Assembly: GCA_035645145.1 (NCBI GenBank)
Contig: DASQNC010000025.1
Location: 434,001-498,000 of the forward strand
DNA: 64,000 nucleotides
Direction of reading: 5' to 3'
Origin: Azospirillaceae bacterium
GTDB lineage: Bacteria > Pseudomonadota > Alphaproteobacteria > Azospirillales > Azospirillaceae
Positions 20,272 to 28,344 of this stretch are shown one piece after another; positions within the stretch are counted from its first letter, which is position 1; each line of letters opens with the position of its first letter. The position numbers and the translations under genes are program-made. A model generated the notes under the pieces. It did not search any database. It saw nothing but the letters and a program-made list of their open reading frames with translations, and was not told the DNA's origin.

Positions 20272-20825
20272 GCGACCGCTCCCTTGTCGAGGGTTTCACG
20301 GAGCGGACGGGCCGGTCCCGCCGTAACGCCGACCTCGGCGGAGAACACCAGATTGGCTTGGCGCTGGGCCTCGTCGACGTCGCGGGCCCAGATCTCCGCG
20401 ATGTTCTGGAACTCCCAGAGGCGGCTGCGCGTCAGTTCCGCCATCGGTCCGTCGGCGCGCTTGTGGACCAGCTTGAGGTGACTGACGAACAGGTCCTTGC
20501 TGAAGTCCGGCGTGCCCAATTCGTAGACATACACGATGCGGGAACTCTGCAGCTTGCGCAGCCGGTCCCGCGCATCGTTCAGCCGGCGGCGCAGATCCTC
20601 CGACCGGCGGTACAGCGCGTCCGCCTTCGGCTCTTCCTCCGCCAGGACGCCCCCGAGCCTCTCCACCTCCGCCACCAGCTTGGCAAGCTGTCCCGCCATG
20701 CGGGCCCGGCTCTGGCGCATGCGGAGCTTGCGCAGCGCGGAAATGATCTCCAGTCCGACGAGGCCCGAAAGACAGAGCGTCGCCACCAGGACAACCACGG
20801 GAGAGAAAAAGCCCATGAACACCAT
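20268..20825 (-). CDS. Membrane-anchored coiled-coil protein, first of a paralogous pair
   Basis: About 185 aa, function unknown. It has an N-terminal transmembrane helix (about 5-28), a basic turn (RKLRMRQSRAR), a coiled coil (about 40-90), then a C-terminal domain with SRIVYVYELGTPDF, KDLFVSHLKLVH, and ARDVDEAQRQANLVFSAEVGV. This layout matches its coupled downstream partner segment by segment. The exact start is uncertain: GTG 20843, ATG 20825 or ATG 20816; I take 20825. An AT-rich stretch upstream (20870-20895) could hold the promoter. Likely inner-membrane with the coiled coil in the cytoplasm. Confidence 0.75.
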   Translation of the reverse strand: MVFMGFFSPVVVLVATLCLSGLVGLEIISALRKLRMRQSRARMAGQLAKLVAEVERLGGVLAEEEPKADALYRRSEDLRRRLNDARDRLRKLQSSRIVYVYELGTPDFSKDLFVSHLKLVHKRADGPMAELTRSRLWEFQNIAEIWARDVDEAQRQANLVFSAEVGVTAGPARPLRETLDKGAVA

Positions 20826-20917
20826 TCCGCCCACGGCAGGCACTTCACGCCCGCCGGATACTCCTACCAGGAAGAATTTTTCTAAGAGTTAATACGAAAG
20901 TCCGCAACAAGGGAGGC

Positions 20918-21916
20918 TTAAGCCGCGCCCACGGTGGCGTCCAGGAATCTCAGCAGGGCGACGTCATGCCAGGCGCCGCCCTTGGCATGGAACCCCACGT
21001 GACCGCCTATGCGCGGCAGCAAGGGAACGAGGCTGGGGTTCCGCCCCCAGTCGAAGGAGCTGTAGACCTCGCCGGGTATCCACGGATCGTCAAGCGCATG
21101 GATCACCAGCGTCGGCACCCCGATGCCGTGCAGGTACGACCGGGCCGAGCTGTGGGCGTAGTAGTCGGCCGCATTCCGGAAGCCATTGCCCGGGGCCACA
21201 TACGCGTCGTCGAAGGCCCAAGTGGTCCGCAATCCGGCCACAAGCGCGGCCGTCCCGGCGTCGATCCCTGGCGTGGCCAGGGCGTCCGACTTCATCCGCC
21301 GCAGCAGCCACCGGTGGTACAGGCGGTTGCGCAAAGCCAGGAACCTGCGCGAGGTCACGCCCAGGTCGATCGGTGCGGATACGGAAACGGCCGCCCGCAC
21401 AGGGGCTTCGACCGGTGCCTCGCCCAGGAACTTGAGCAGGATGTTGCCACCCAGCGAATAGCCCACCAGCACCAGCCCATGCCCGGTCAGTTCGGACGGG
21501 AGCTGCGCCAAGACCGCGCGCAGGTCCGCGGTGCGGCCGGCGTGATAGGATGCGCGGCACAGGGGCCGGGAGGGTCCGGCACCCCGCAGGTTCAGACGCA
21601 AAACAGCATAGCCCCGCGCAAGAAGGGCCGCCCCGGTGGCATGCATGTAGGCCCCGTCCTGGCAGCCCGTGAGGCCATGAAGCAGGACGGCCAGCGGCCG
21701 TCCCCTGGCGTCGGCGTCCGGCTGCGGACGGTTCAGCGCCCCCAGCAATACGTCGCCGTCCCCCATGGGAAAGCGCAGATGCTCAGGAGGCCCGGCAATC
21801 CGGGGACCGGGGCGGCGGAGCGCCTCGCGCACGGTCGCGCGGACCGTTTGCAGGTCGCCGCCGATCCAGGGCCAAGCCGGCCGGAACGCGGGAAAGTCGG
21901 AAACCGCCAGCGTCAT
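20918..21916 (-). CDS. YheT-family alpha/beta hydrolase
   Basis: 332 aa, similar in layout to E. coli YheT/ABHD1-3 esterases. The N-terminal PAWPWIGGDLQTV is typical. The fold then shows LLHGLTGCQDGAYMHATG (oxyanion region), LRGAGPSR, the nucleophile elbow GYSLGGNILLKFLGE with Ser, and the acid (HALDDPWIPGE) and His (RIGGHVGFH) of the triad. The physiological substrate is unknown. Ten bp separate it from the upstream acidic protein gene, so they form a small operon. Confidence 0.88.
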   Translation of the reverse strand: MTLAVSDFPAFRPAWPWIGGDLQTVRATVREALRRPGPRIAGPPEHLRFPMGDGDVLLGALNRPQPDADARGRPLAVLLHGLTGCQDGAYMHATGAALLARGYAVLRLNLRGAGPSRPLCRASYHAGRTADLRAVLAQLPSELTGHGLVLVGYSLGGNILLKFLGEAPVEAPVRAAVSVSAPIDLGVTSRRFLALRNRLYHRWLLRRMKSDALATPGIDAGTAALVAGLRTTWAFDDAYVAPGNGFRNAADYYAHSSARSYLHGIGVPTLVIHALDDPWIPGEVYSSFDWGRNPSLVPLLPRIGGHVGFHAKGGAWHDVALLRFLDATVGAA

Positions 21917-21925
21917 GCCCCACGG

Positions 21926-22453
21926 TCACGCCACAGTGGAGCCGCCGTCCTCGTCCCCCGTCTCTTCCTCACCCACCGCTTCGCCGGCCTGTTCGGAAAT
22001 CCGTTTGAAGTAATAGGCGTACCGGCGATCGGTGCGAAGCAGCTTCCGGAAGGCGGTGGCGGTCTTGCGGTCGGTGTCGATCCAGGCGAGCGCCGCCTCC
22101 TGGTGCTCGGGGTGGGCGGACAACAGATAGCAGGCCGCCTGCTCGACCGTGGAAATCCTGTCCTCGCCAAGGGCTTCCAGAATGCCGCCGACGTAGGCCG
22201 GCAACACGTCCGCCACATCGACGTCCGGCTGGCCTTCATCGTCGGACCGGTCCTCCTCGTCCATTCCGGCATAGGCGACATCGATGCCCTCGACGATGTC
22301 GAGGATGGTCTTCTTCCGCACGACCCAGTTGGAGCCCGCGGCCACGGCGTCGCGCATTTCGCCCACGGCGGCCTTCAGATCCTCGGTCAACTCGGGCGAG
22401 GCCAGGATGGGGGACGAGAGCGCGTCGATGGTGACGCTCTGGACTTCGGACAT
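21926..22453 (-). CDS. Acidic hypothetical protein
   Basis: 175 aa from the ATG at 22453, with GGGAGAA upstream. I do not recognise a family. Features visible: no signal or membrane segment, an acidic patch in the middle (MDEEDRSDDEGQPDVDVADV), a predicted helical C-terminal half ending KLLRTDRRYAYYFKRISEQAG, and a Glu/Gly/Asp-rich tail. The frame is open further upstream, but that part overlaps the hydrolase gene. It lies between two alpha/beta hydrolase genes with short gaps (9 and 20 bp), so the three are probably co-transcribed. Confidence 0.7.
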   Translation of the reverse strand: MSEVQSVTIDALSSPILASPELTEDLKAAVGEMRDAVAAGSNWVVRKKTILDIVEGIDVAYAGMDEEDRSDDEGQPDVDVADVLPAYVGGILEALGEDRISTVEQAACYLLSAHPEHQEAALAWIDTDRKTATAFRKLLRTDRRYAYYFKRISEQAGEAVGEEETGDEDGGSTVA

Positions 22454-22473
22454 TTTCAATTCTCCCGGGCCGG

Positions 22474-23322
22474 TCAGGCCCCGTTCAGGAAATCGCGTAT
22501 GGGTGTGATCTGGTCCTCGGCCATCAGGGAAGGGGCGTGACCGCAACCGGGGACCTCAATGATCTGCGCCTTGGGACCCCGCCGGGACATCTCGGCCATG
22601 GTTTCGGGCAAAAGCAGGCCGGAGCCGGCCCCACGGATCACCAACACCGGGCAGCGGATCAGGTCCCAAACAGCCCACAGGTCCACGTCGGACGCCGGCT
22701 GCGCACGCATCGGTTCCGCAATGGCCGGATCGTAGGCCAATCGATAGGACCCGTCGGCGTTACGGATGGTGCCGTGCTCGGCCATGTGCCGCCACTGCGC
22801 ATCCGTAAGGGGGCCGAAGCCGGCATGGACGGCCCGCAGATGCCCTTCCGCGGCCTTGAGGTCCGGGAACGCCGGCGCCTGCCCGACGTAGGCGGCAATC
22901 ACTTCGAGCGCGGCCTTGGGCACGAGGGGGCCCACGTCGTTCAGGACCAGACGCCGGACCGGCGAACCCGGCCGGGCGGCCAGAAACATCCCGATCAGGC
23001 CGCCCATGGAGGTGCCCACCCAGTCGACGTCCGCCGTGTCCAGCCGCGCCAGCAGGGCCACCATGTCGGCCATGTACTGCGGGAATCCGTAGAGCATGGG
23101 ATCGGCCAGCCATCCGCTACGGCCGCGCCCCACCACGTCAGGGCAGGCCACGCGCCGGCCGGTGCCGGCAAGGGTGGCGGCCAGCGGATCGAAGTCCCGG
23201 CCGTTGCGGGTCAGGCCGTGGACACAGACGACCGGCCGGGTCGCATCGGGGGGACCCCATTCGGTGTAGGCAACCGTATGGAAGCCGGCGGCGCTGAGGC
23301 CCAGGAAGCTCTTTCCACGCAT
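22474..23322 (-). CDS. Alpha/beta-fold hydrolase
   Basis: About 282 aa. Canonical alpha/beta hydrolase elements are present: VVCVHGLTRNGRDFD (oxyanion), DVVGRGRSGWL, the nucleophile elbow VGTSMGGLIGMFLAAR, an Asp after RNAD/YDPA..., and the C-terminal GCGHAPSL with the catalytic His. It resembles the epoxide-hydrolase/haloperoxidase-like group; the substrate is unknown. Start at the ATG at 23322; the open frame upstream lacks an SD. First gene of a three-gene run with the acidic protein and the YheT-type hydrolase. Confidence 0.88.
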   Translation of the reverse strand: MRGKSFLGLSAAGFHTVAYTEWGPPDATRPVVCVHGLTRNGRDFDPLAATLAGTGRRVACPDVVGRGRSGWLADPMLYGFPQYMADMVALLARLDTADVDWVGTSMGGLIGMFLAARPGSPVRRLVLNDVGPLVPKAALEVIAAYVGQAPAFPDLKAAEGHLRAVHAGFGPLTDAQWRHMAEHGTIRNADGSYRLAYDPAIAEPMRAQPASDVDLWAVWDLIRCPVLVIRGAGSGLLLPETMAEMSRRGPKAQIIEVPGCGHAPSLMAEDQITPIRDFLNGA

Positions 23323-23450
23323 GGGGCACAGGCTAGGCGGGCCGCCCGCCCGGGGCAAGCGAGCGGAAGCGTTCCGCCACCATGCCGCGGTCTGCTAAAA
23401 AGCGGTCAACGAACGGCCCGGACCTGGGCCGGCATTCCGGAGGAAACACG

Positions 23451-24950
23451 ATGTCCACGAAGACCCTCGCCCCCATCCTGGATCCCTTCGCCCTGGCGCA
23501 GGAGCTTTCGGGCAAGCAGCTGATCGGCGGCGAACTGGTGCCGAGCCGTTCGGGCCGGACCTTCGACGTCGTGAATCCCGCCACGGGCAAGGTGATCGGC
23601 CGTGCGGCCGAAGGCGACGCCGCCGATGTGGATGCCGCCGTGCAGACCGCCGCGACCGCGCAGAAGGCCTGGGCGGCACTGCCGGCCCGTGAGCGCGGCA
23701 AGCTGGTTGCCGAATGCGGCCGCCTGCTCACCCAGCATGTGGAGGAGTTGGCGCGGCTGGTGGCGCTGGAGACCGGCAAGGCCCTGCGCACCGAAAGCCG
23801 GGTCGAGGCCAACGTGCTGTCGGACAGCTTCGTGTTCTACGGCGGCCTCGGTTCCGAGCTGAAGGGCGAGACGATCCCCTTCAATCCGAAAATGCTGACC
23901 CTCACCCAGTACGAGCCGGTGGGTGTGGTGGGGGCGATCATCCCCTGGAACGTGCCCATGATGCTGATGGCGCTGAAGATCGCGCCCGCCATGGTGGCCG
24001 GCAATGCGGTGGTGGTGAAGTCGGCCGAGGAGGCCCCGTTCGCCGTGCTGCGCGCCTGCCAGATCATGAACCAGGTGCTGCCGCCGGGCGTGCTCAACAT
24101 CCTGTCCGGCATGGGGCCGGAGTGCGGCGGGCCGCTGGTGTCCCACCCCAAGGTCGCCAAGGTGACCTTCACCGGCTCGGTCGAGACCGGCAAGATCATC
24201 TACCGCGCCGCCGCCGAGAAACTGATCCCGGTCACCCTGGAGCTCGGCGGCAAGAGCCCGATGATCGTCATGGGCGACGCCGACCTCGACCGGGCGGTGG
24301 ACGGGGCCGTGGTCGGCATGCGCTTCACCCGCCAGGGCCAGAGCTGCACCGCGGCCTCCCGCATCTTCGTGCACGAAAGCCTCCACGACGCCTTCGTCCA
24401 GAAGCTCAAGGCCAAGGTCGACGCCATGGTCATGGGCGATCCGCTGGACGAGCGGACGGACATCGGCGCAATCGTCTCGCGCCAGCAGTTCGAAAGGGTG
24501 CAGTCCTACATCCGGATCGGCACGCAAACCCCTGGTGCCACGGCGCATGCCTGCTCGCGGATGCCGGAGGACGGCAACTTGGCCGACGGCCTGTTCGTGC
24601 AGCCCGTGATCTTCACCGGCCTCGACAACCAGAGCCGTCTGGCGCGGGAGGAAATCTTCGGCCCCGTGACCTGCGTCATCCGGTTCAAGGACTACGAGGA
24701 GGCCATCGCTGCGGCCAATGACAGCGAATACGGCTTGGCGGCGACGATCTGGACCCGCGACCTGCGCACCGCGATGGACGCCACCCAGCGGCTGGAGGCC
24801 GGCTTCGTGCAGGTGAACCAGAACCTGGTGGTGCAGCCGGCCCTGTCCTACGGCGGCGTCAAATCGTCCGGCCTCGGCAAGGAAGCGTCGCTGGAAGCCA
24901 TGCTGGAGCACTTCACCCACAAGAAGACGATCATCATCAACATGACCTGA
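23451..24950 (+). CDS. NAD(P)-dependent aldehyde dehydrogenase
   Basis: 499-aa ALDH superfamily enzyme. Visible elements are IPWNVPMMLMALKIAPAMVAGNAVVVKSAEEAPF (cofactor site), FTGSVETGK, the general-base Glu in VTLELGGKSPMIV, and the catalytic Cys in RQGQSCTAASRIF. The C-terminal GGVKSSGLGKEA is typical of betaine-aldehyde/phenylacetaldehyde-type members. The substrate cannot be set from sequence, and neighbours give no pathway. Start at the ATG at 23451 with GGAGGAA 7 bp upstream. Confidence 0.93.
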   Translation: MSTKTLAPILDPFALAQELSGKQLIGGELVPSRSGRTFDVVNPATGKVIGRAAEGDAADVDAAVQTAATAQKAWAALPARERGKLVAECGRLLTQHVEELARLVALETGKALRTESRVEANVLSDSFVFYGGLGSELKGETIPFNPKMLTLTQYEPVGVVGAIIPWNVPMMLMALKIAPAMVAGNAVVVKSAEEAPFAVLRACQIMNQVLPPGVLNILSGMGPECGGPLVSHPKVAKVTFTGSVETGKIIYRAAAEKLIPVTLELGGKSPMIVMGDADLDRAVDGAVVGMRFTRQGQSCTAASRIFVHESLHDAFVQKLKAKVDAMVMGDPLDERTDIGAIVSRQQFERVQSYIRIGTQTPGATAHACSRMPEDGNLADGLFVQPVIFTGLDNQSRLAREEIFGPVTCVIRFKDYEEAIAAANDSEYGLAATIWTRDLRTAMDATQRLEAGFVQVNQNLVVQPALSYGGVKSSGLGKEASLEAMLEHFTHKKTIIINMT

Positions 24951-24974
24951 TGCCGGCGTCCGCGAGGCCGCACA

Positions 24975-25013
24975 CCGCACCGGACGGTTTGCACGCCCGG
25001 CCCGTCCGTGCGG
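24975..25013 (+). terminator. Hairpin between aldehyde dehydrogenase and penicillin-acylase genes
   Basis: CCGCAC-C-GGACGG pairs with CCGTCC-GTGCGG, a 12-bp stem with one bulged C, 24 bp after the aldehyde dehydrogenase stop. No U-run follows. It probably insulates the two co-directional genes. Confidence 0.45.
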
Positions 25014-25044
25014 TCCGCCCCGATTGGACGGGCCTGGGAGCAAC

Positions 25045-27453
25045 ATGATGCGGTGGGTTCTGCGGATCTTAGGCGGCATCTTCGGGGGCGTGCTCGCACT
25101 GGCTGCGGCGGTCGTGGGGCTGGCGGTCGCCGCGGCCGTTGGCGGTTGGCTCTGGTTGTCCTGGAACCAGCCGCCCACCCAGGGCCGTGTCGCGCTCGAA
25201 GGCATCCAGGGGCCGGTGGAGGTGCTGCGGGACGGAAACGGCATTCCGCACATCTTCGCCGCGCGGATGGACGATGCCTATTTCGCGCTGGGCTACCTGC
25301 ATGCCCAGGACCGCCTGTTCCAGATGGAGATGATGCGGCGGGTCGGTGCCGGTCGCCTGTCGGAAATGATGGGCTTCTTGGGCGACTTCACGCTCCGGCT
25401 CGACCGGATGATGCGGACCTTCGGCTTCTATGCCCATGCCGAAGCCAGCTACGACACCCTGGCACCCGACGTCCGGCAGGCGCTGGATGCCTACGCCGCG
25501 GGCGTCAACGCCTGGCTTGCCACGCGCAATGTGCCGCTGCCGTTGGAATTCCAATTGCTCTGGCATACACCCGAACCGTGGCGGCCGTCCGACAGCCTGG
25601 TGTGGGGCAAGCTGATGGCGTTGCAGCTCGCCAGCAATTACAACCAGGAGACGCTGCGGGCGCATCTGATCGAGCGGCTCGGCGCGGAGAGGGCGGACGA
25701 GCTGTTCCCCCAGACCCCTCCCGGCTTGGCCACCACCCTGGCCTCGACCCTGGTGGACTGGCCGCGCCTTGCCGCCACCCTGCGCCAGCCGTTGGGACCG
25801 AGCACGGCTTCCAACGAATGGGTGCTGTCACCCTCGCGCACCGGCACCGGCGGCGCCCTTCTGGTGAACGATCCGCACCTCGGCCTGGACGCGCCGGTGC
25901 TGTGGTATCTGGCCCGGGTCGTCACGCCCGAGCTTGAGCTGACCGGGGCCACCGTTCCGGGCGTGCCGATGCATGTGCTCGGCCACAACGGCACGATCGC
26001 CTGGGGCGCCACCACGACCGGCGGCGATGTGCAGGATCTGGTGGTGGAGCGGATCGACCCGCAGGACCCGTCGCGCTATCTGGCGCCGGACGGGCCCCGC
26101 CCCTTCAAGGTGCGCGAGGAGGTGATCGGCCGCCGCTTCGCGGAGCCGCTGCGCATCCAAGTGCGCGAAACGCACAACGGGCCGGTGCTGTCCGACCTGC
26201 AAGGGACGTCGGCCCCCGCCGCCGGCAGTGGCGAAGCCGTGTCCATCCGGTTCACCGCACTCGACCCGGCGGACACCTCGGCCGAAGCGGTGTTCCGGGT
26301 CAACCGGGCGCGGGACTGGACGCAGTTCAAGGACGCCCTGCGCCTCTACCGCGCACCGCAGCAGAATTTCGTCTATGCCGACCGGGTGGGAAACATCGGC
26401 TTCATCGCGCCGGCACGGATCCCGATCCGGCGCGAAGGAATGGGATTGGTGCCCGTGCCGGGCTGGGATGCACGGTTCGACTGGGTCGGGTTCCTGCCGT
26501 TCGACGATCTGCCCCAGGCGTACAACCCGCCGTCCGGCCGGTTCGTCAATGCCAACAACCGCGTGGTGCCGGCCGACTATCCGCACCTGATCGCGCTGGA
26601 TTGGGCGGACCACTATCGGGCCCAGCGCATCGAACAGTTGCTGGACGAAGGCGGGCCGCAGTCGGTGGAGACCTCGGAGACGCTGTTGATGGACAACCGA
26701 TCCGTCGCAGCCTCCGACCTGCTCCCGGTCCTGCTCGGCCATCTCGGACCGGTGGAGGGCAATCTGGCGGACGCCGCGCACCGGCTACGTGCCTGGAGCG
26801 GCGACATGCTCCGCGACCTGCCCGAGCCGCTGATCTTCGAATGGTGGCTTCTGGAACTGAACCGCGCCCTGTTCGCGGACGAGTTGGGTCCCCTCATGCC
26901 GGAGTTTCGGGGTCTGAACGCGCTGGCGGTGCACCGGGCCCTGACCGAGCGGACACATTGGTGCGACGATGTGACGACACCCGCGATCGAGGGATGCGGC
27001 GTGCCGGTCCGCCGTGCGCTGGAAGCCACTTTGTCCGCCTTGACCCGTCGCCATGGCGCCGACGTGGCGAAATGGCGTTGGGGGAACGAGCATGTGGCCC
27101 CGCTGGCCCATCAGGTTCTGAGCCGGATCCCGATCCTGCGCGATCTGGTCGACCTGTCGGTCGAGACGGACGGCGGTTTCTATACCGTCAACCGGGGTGC
27201 CACCCGGACGGGAGATCCCAACCGCCCCTTCGCCAACATCCACGGGGCCGGATACCGGGCGATCTATGATTTGGCCGACCCGGCCAATTCCCGCTTCGTG
27301 ATCACCACGGGCCAGTCCGGCAATCCGCTGTCCCGGCACTGGGGCGATTTCGTCCGCCGATGGCGGGACGGCGGGCATGTCCGCATCCATGGCACGCGGG
27401 AGGAACTGGCGGCGCAGGGCGCGCAACGCCTGAGCATCGCACCGGCCCGGTAG
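25045..27453 (+). CDS. Penicillin acylase family protein (Ntn hydrolase), membrane-anchored
   Basis: 802-aa member of the penicillin G acylase/AHL acylase/cephalosporin acylase superfamily. Instead of a cleavable signal it shows a long N-terminal hydrophobic segment (about 10-38) that would anchor it in the inner membrane facing the periplasm. The catalytic N-terminal Ser of the beta chain is Ser256 in ASNEW, after the alpha-chain and spacer region. Other conserved parts are DGNGIPHIFA near 63-72 and NDPHLGLDAP just after the Ser. The natural substrate (amide, N-acyl-homoserine lactone or other) is unknown. ATG at 25045 with GGGAG upstream. Confidence 0.9.
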   Translation: MMRWVLRILGGIFGGVLALAAAVVGLAVAAAVGGWLWLSWNQPPTQGRVALEGIQGPVEVLRDGNGIPHIFAARMDDAYFALGYLHAQDRLFQMEMMRRVGAGRLSEMMGFLGDFTLRLDRMMRTFGFYAHAEASYDTLAPDVRQALDAYAAGVNAWLATRNVPLPLEFQLLWHTPEPWRPSDSLVWGKLMALQLASNYNQETLRAHLIERLGAERADELFPQTPPGLATTLASTLVDWPRLAATLRQPLGPSTASNEWVLSPSRTGTGGALLVNDPHLGLDAPVLWYLARVVTPELELTGATVPGVPMHVLGHNGTIAWGATTTGGDVQDLVVERIDPQDPSRYLAPDGPRPFKVREEVIGRRFAEPLRIQVRETHNGPVLSDLQGTSAPAAGSGEAVSIRFTALDPADTSAEAVFRVNRARDWTQFKDALRLYRAPQQNFVYADRVGNIGFIAPARIPIRREGMGLVPVPGWDARFDWVGFLPFDDLPQAYNPPSGRFVNANNRVVPADYPHLIALDWADHYRAQRIEQLLDEGGPQSVETSETLLMDNRSVAASDLLPVLLGHLGPVEGNLADAAHRLRAWSGDMLRDLPEPLIFEWWLLELNRALFADELGPLMPEFRGLNALAVHRALTERTHWCDDVTTPAIEGCGVPVRRALEATLSALTRRHGADVAKWRWGNEHVAPLAHQVLSRIPILRDLVDLSVETDGGFYTVNRGATRTGDPNRPFANIHGAGYRAIYDLADPANSRFVITTGQSGNPLSRHWGDFVRRWRDGGHVRIHGTREELAAQGAQRLSIAPAR

Positions 27454-27496
27454 GAGGTCGCCGTCCGCGGCGGAACGTTGAACTTGAAAAGGCAGC

Positions 27497-27522
27497 GGGG
27501 CGCCGGGATTTCCCGGCGCCCC
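27497..27522. terminator. Bidirectional hairpin between penicillin acylase and gcrA
   Basis: Perfect 12-bp inverted repeat GGGGCGCCGGGA / TCCCGGCGCCCC with a TT loop, placed in the 120-bp gap between these convergent genes. It has no clear U-run on either strand. Confidence 0.6.
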
Positions 27523-27573
27523 GCGCGTTATCGGCCTCGGCCGAAATTCTGGACGGATCGGTCCGACCGCGTT

Positions 27574-27933
27574 TCAGGCGGCGCCCAACTTCCGCTCGTC
27601 ATCGCGCTTCTTGGCGGGCTGATAAGCCAGCGCCGAATGCTCGGCGCAGTAGGTCACGCCCGGAGACGTCTGCTTTCCGCAGAAATGGAAGTCGTTGTCG
27701 CGCGGGTCGCCCACGGGCCATTTGCACATGCGCTCGGTGAGGGCGAGGATGTTCGCGCCCTTGCGCGGAACGCGCTTGATGGGCGACGGGCGACCGGACA
27801 GACCAAGACGGTGCGCTTTGCCAATCACGGCGTTGCGGGTGACACCGCCCAGCGTCTCGGCGATTTCGCTGGCACTGCGGCCTTCAGCCCACAGCTGGCG
27901 AAGCTGCTCGATACGCTCATCGGTCCAACCCAT
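27574..27933 (-). CDS. gcrA: Cell-cycle regulator GcrA
   Basis: Alphaproteobacterial regulator that binds sigma-70 RNA polymerase and acts at GANTC-methylated promoters (Caulobacter model). The N-terminal helix-turn-helix GWTDERIEQLRQLWAEGRSA continues to TRNAVIGKAHRLGLSGRP. The C-terminal sigma-binding domain has MCKWPVGDPRDNDFHFCGK and YCAEHSALAYQP. At 119 aa it is compact: the linker between the two domains is much shorter than in Caulobacter GcrA (about 170 aa). The ATG at 27933 has GGAGG upstream. A TTAACCAT site lies about 220 bp upstream. Confidence 0.93.
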   Translation of the reverse strand: MGWTDERIEQLRQLWAEGRSASEIAETLGGVTRNAVIGKAHRLGLSGRPSPIKRVPRKGANILALTERMCKWPVGDPRDNDFHFCGKQTSPGVTYCAEHSALAYQPAKKRDDERKLGAA

Positions 27934-28344
27934 GTCGCCCTCCTCTATCTGCCTGACCCCGAAGTGCTTTTCCGATCCGGTGCGCCCTGGCCTCTCGGCC
28001 ACCCCCGAGCGTCACTAGATCTTGTACCTCTTCAACCGCAAACTACCAGATACATGCCTGCTGAGCCAGGGCTGGCGGGCAAAAAGCTGTGGAAAGAATG
28101 CAGTTCCCTGGGGAAAAGCCGCGGGTTTGCGCGAGGAGGAAGATGCGCCCGCGATGGTTAACGCCCGCTGAACATCTTTGCATTCCCCCACGGTTGCGAA
28201 AGCCCAGGCATGGACTTGTCACAGCCCCCGCCCCTCGCCCTCCTGAGTACCCCTTCGGCACCGAAGGAAAGGTTGACAAGGCACGAAGGCCGGCCGCCGG
28301 CCGGTTGAAAAACACCGGGCCGGCGACTCGACCTTCGGCTCAAG
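27934..28344. other. 411-bp gene-free region upstream of gcrA
   Basis: No credible gene. It holds the gcrA promoter region and the downstream end of icd. An open frame at 28043-28315 on the minus strand has atypical composition and no SD, so I did not call it. Features seen are the CtrA-type half site at 28154-28161 and a GC-rich imperfect palindrome near 28285-28305 that could form an icd 3' hairpin. Confidence 0.4.
28154..28161 (-). promoter_or_regulatory. Possible CtrA half site upstream of gcrA
   Basis: The minus strand reads TTAACCAT, the conserved CtrA half-site sequence, with no second TTAA seven bases away. In Caulobacter CtrA represses gcrA. The location, about 220 bp before the gcrA start on the gcrA coding strand, fits that link but is distant, and one 8-mer is weak evidence. 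Confidence 0.35.

Noticed and set aside
23406-25253. 615-aa minus-strand open frame opposite aldehyde dehydrogenase
   Set aside because: Shadow with no recognisable domain.
28043-28315. 90-aa minus-strand ORF upstream of gcrA
   Set aside because: Cys/Phe-rich atypical composition and no SD.
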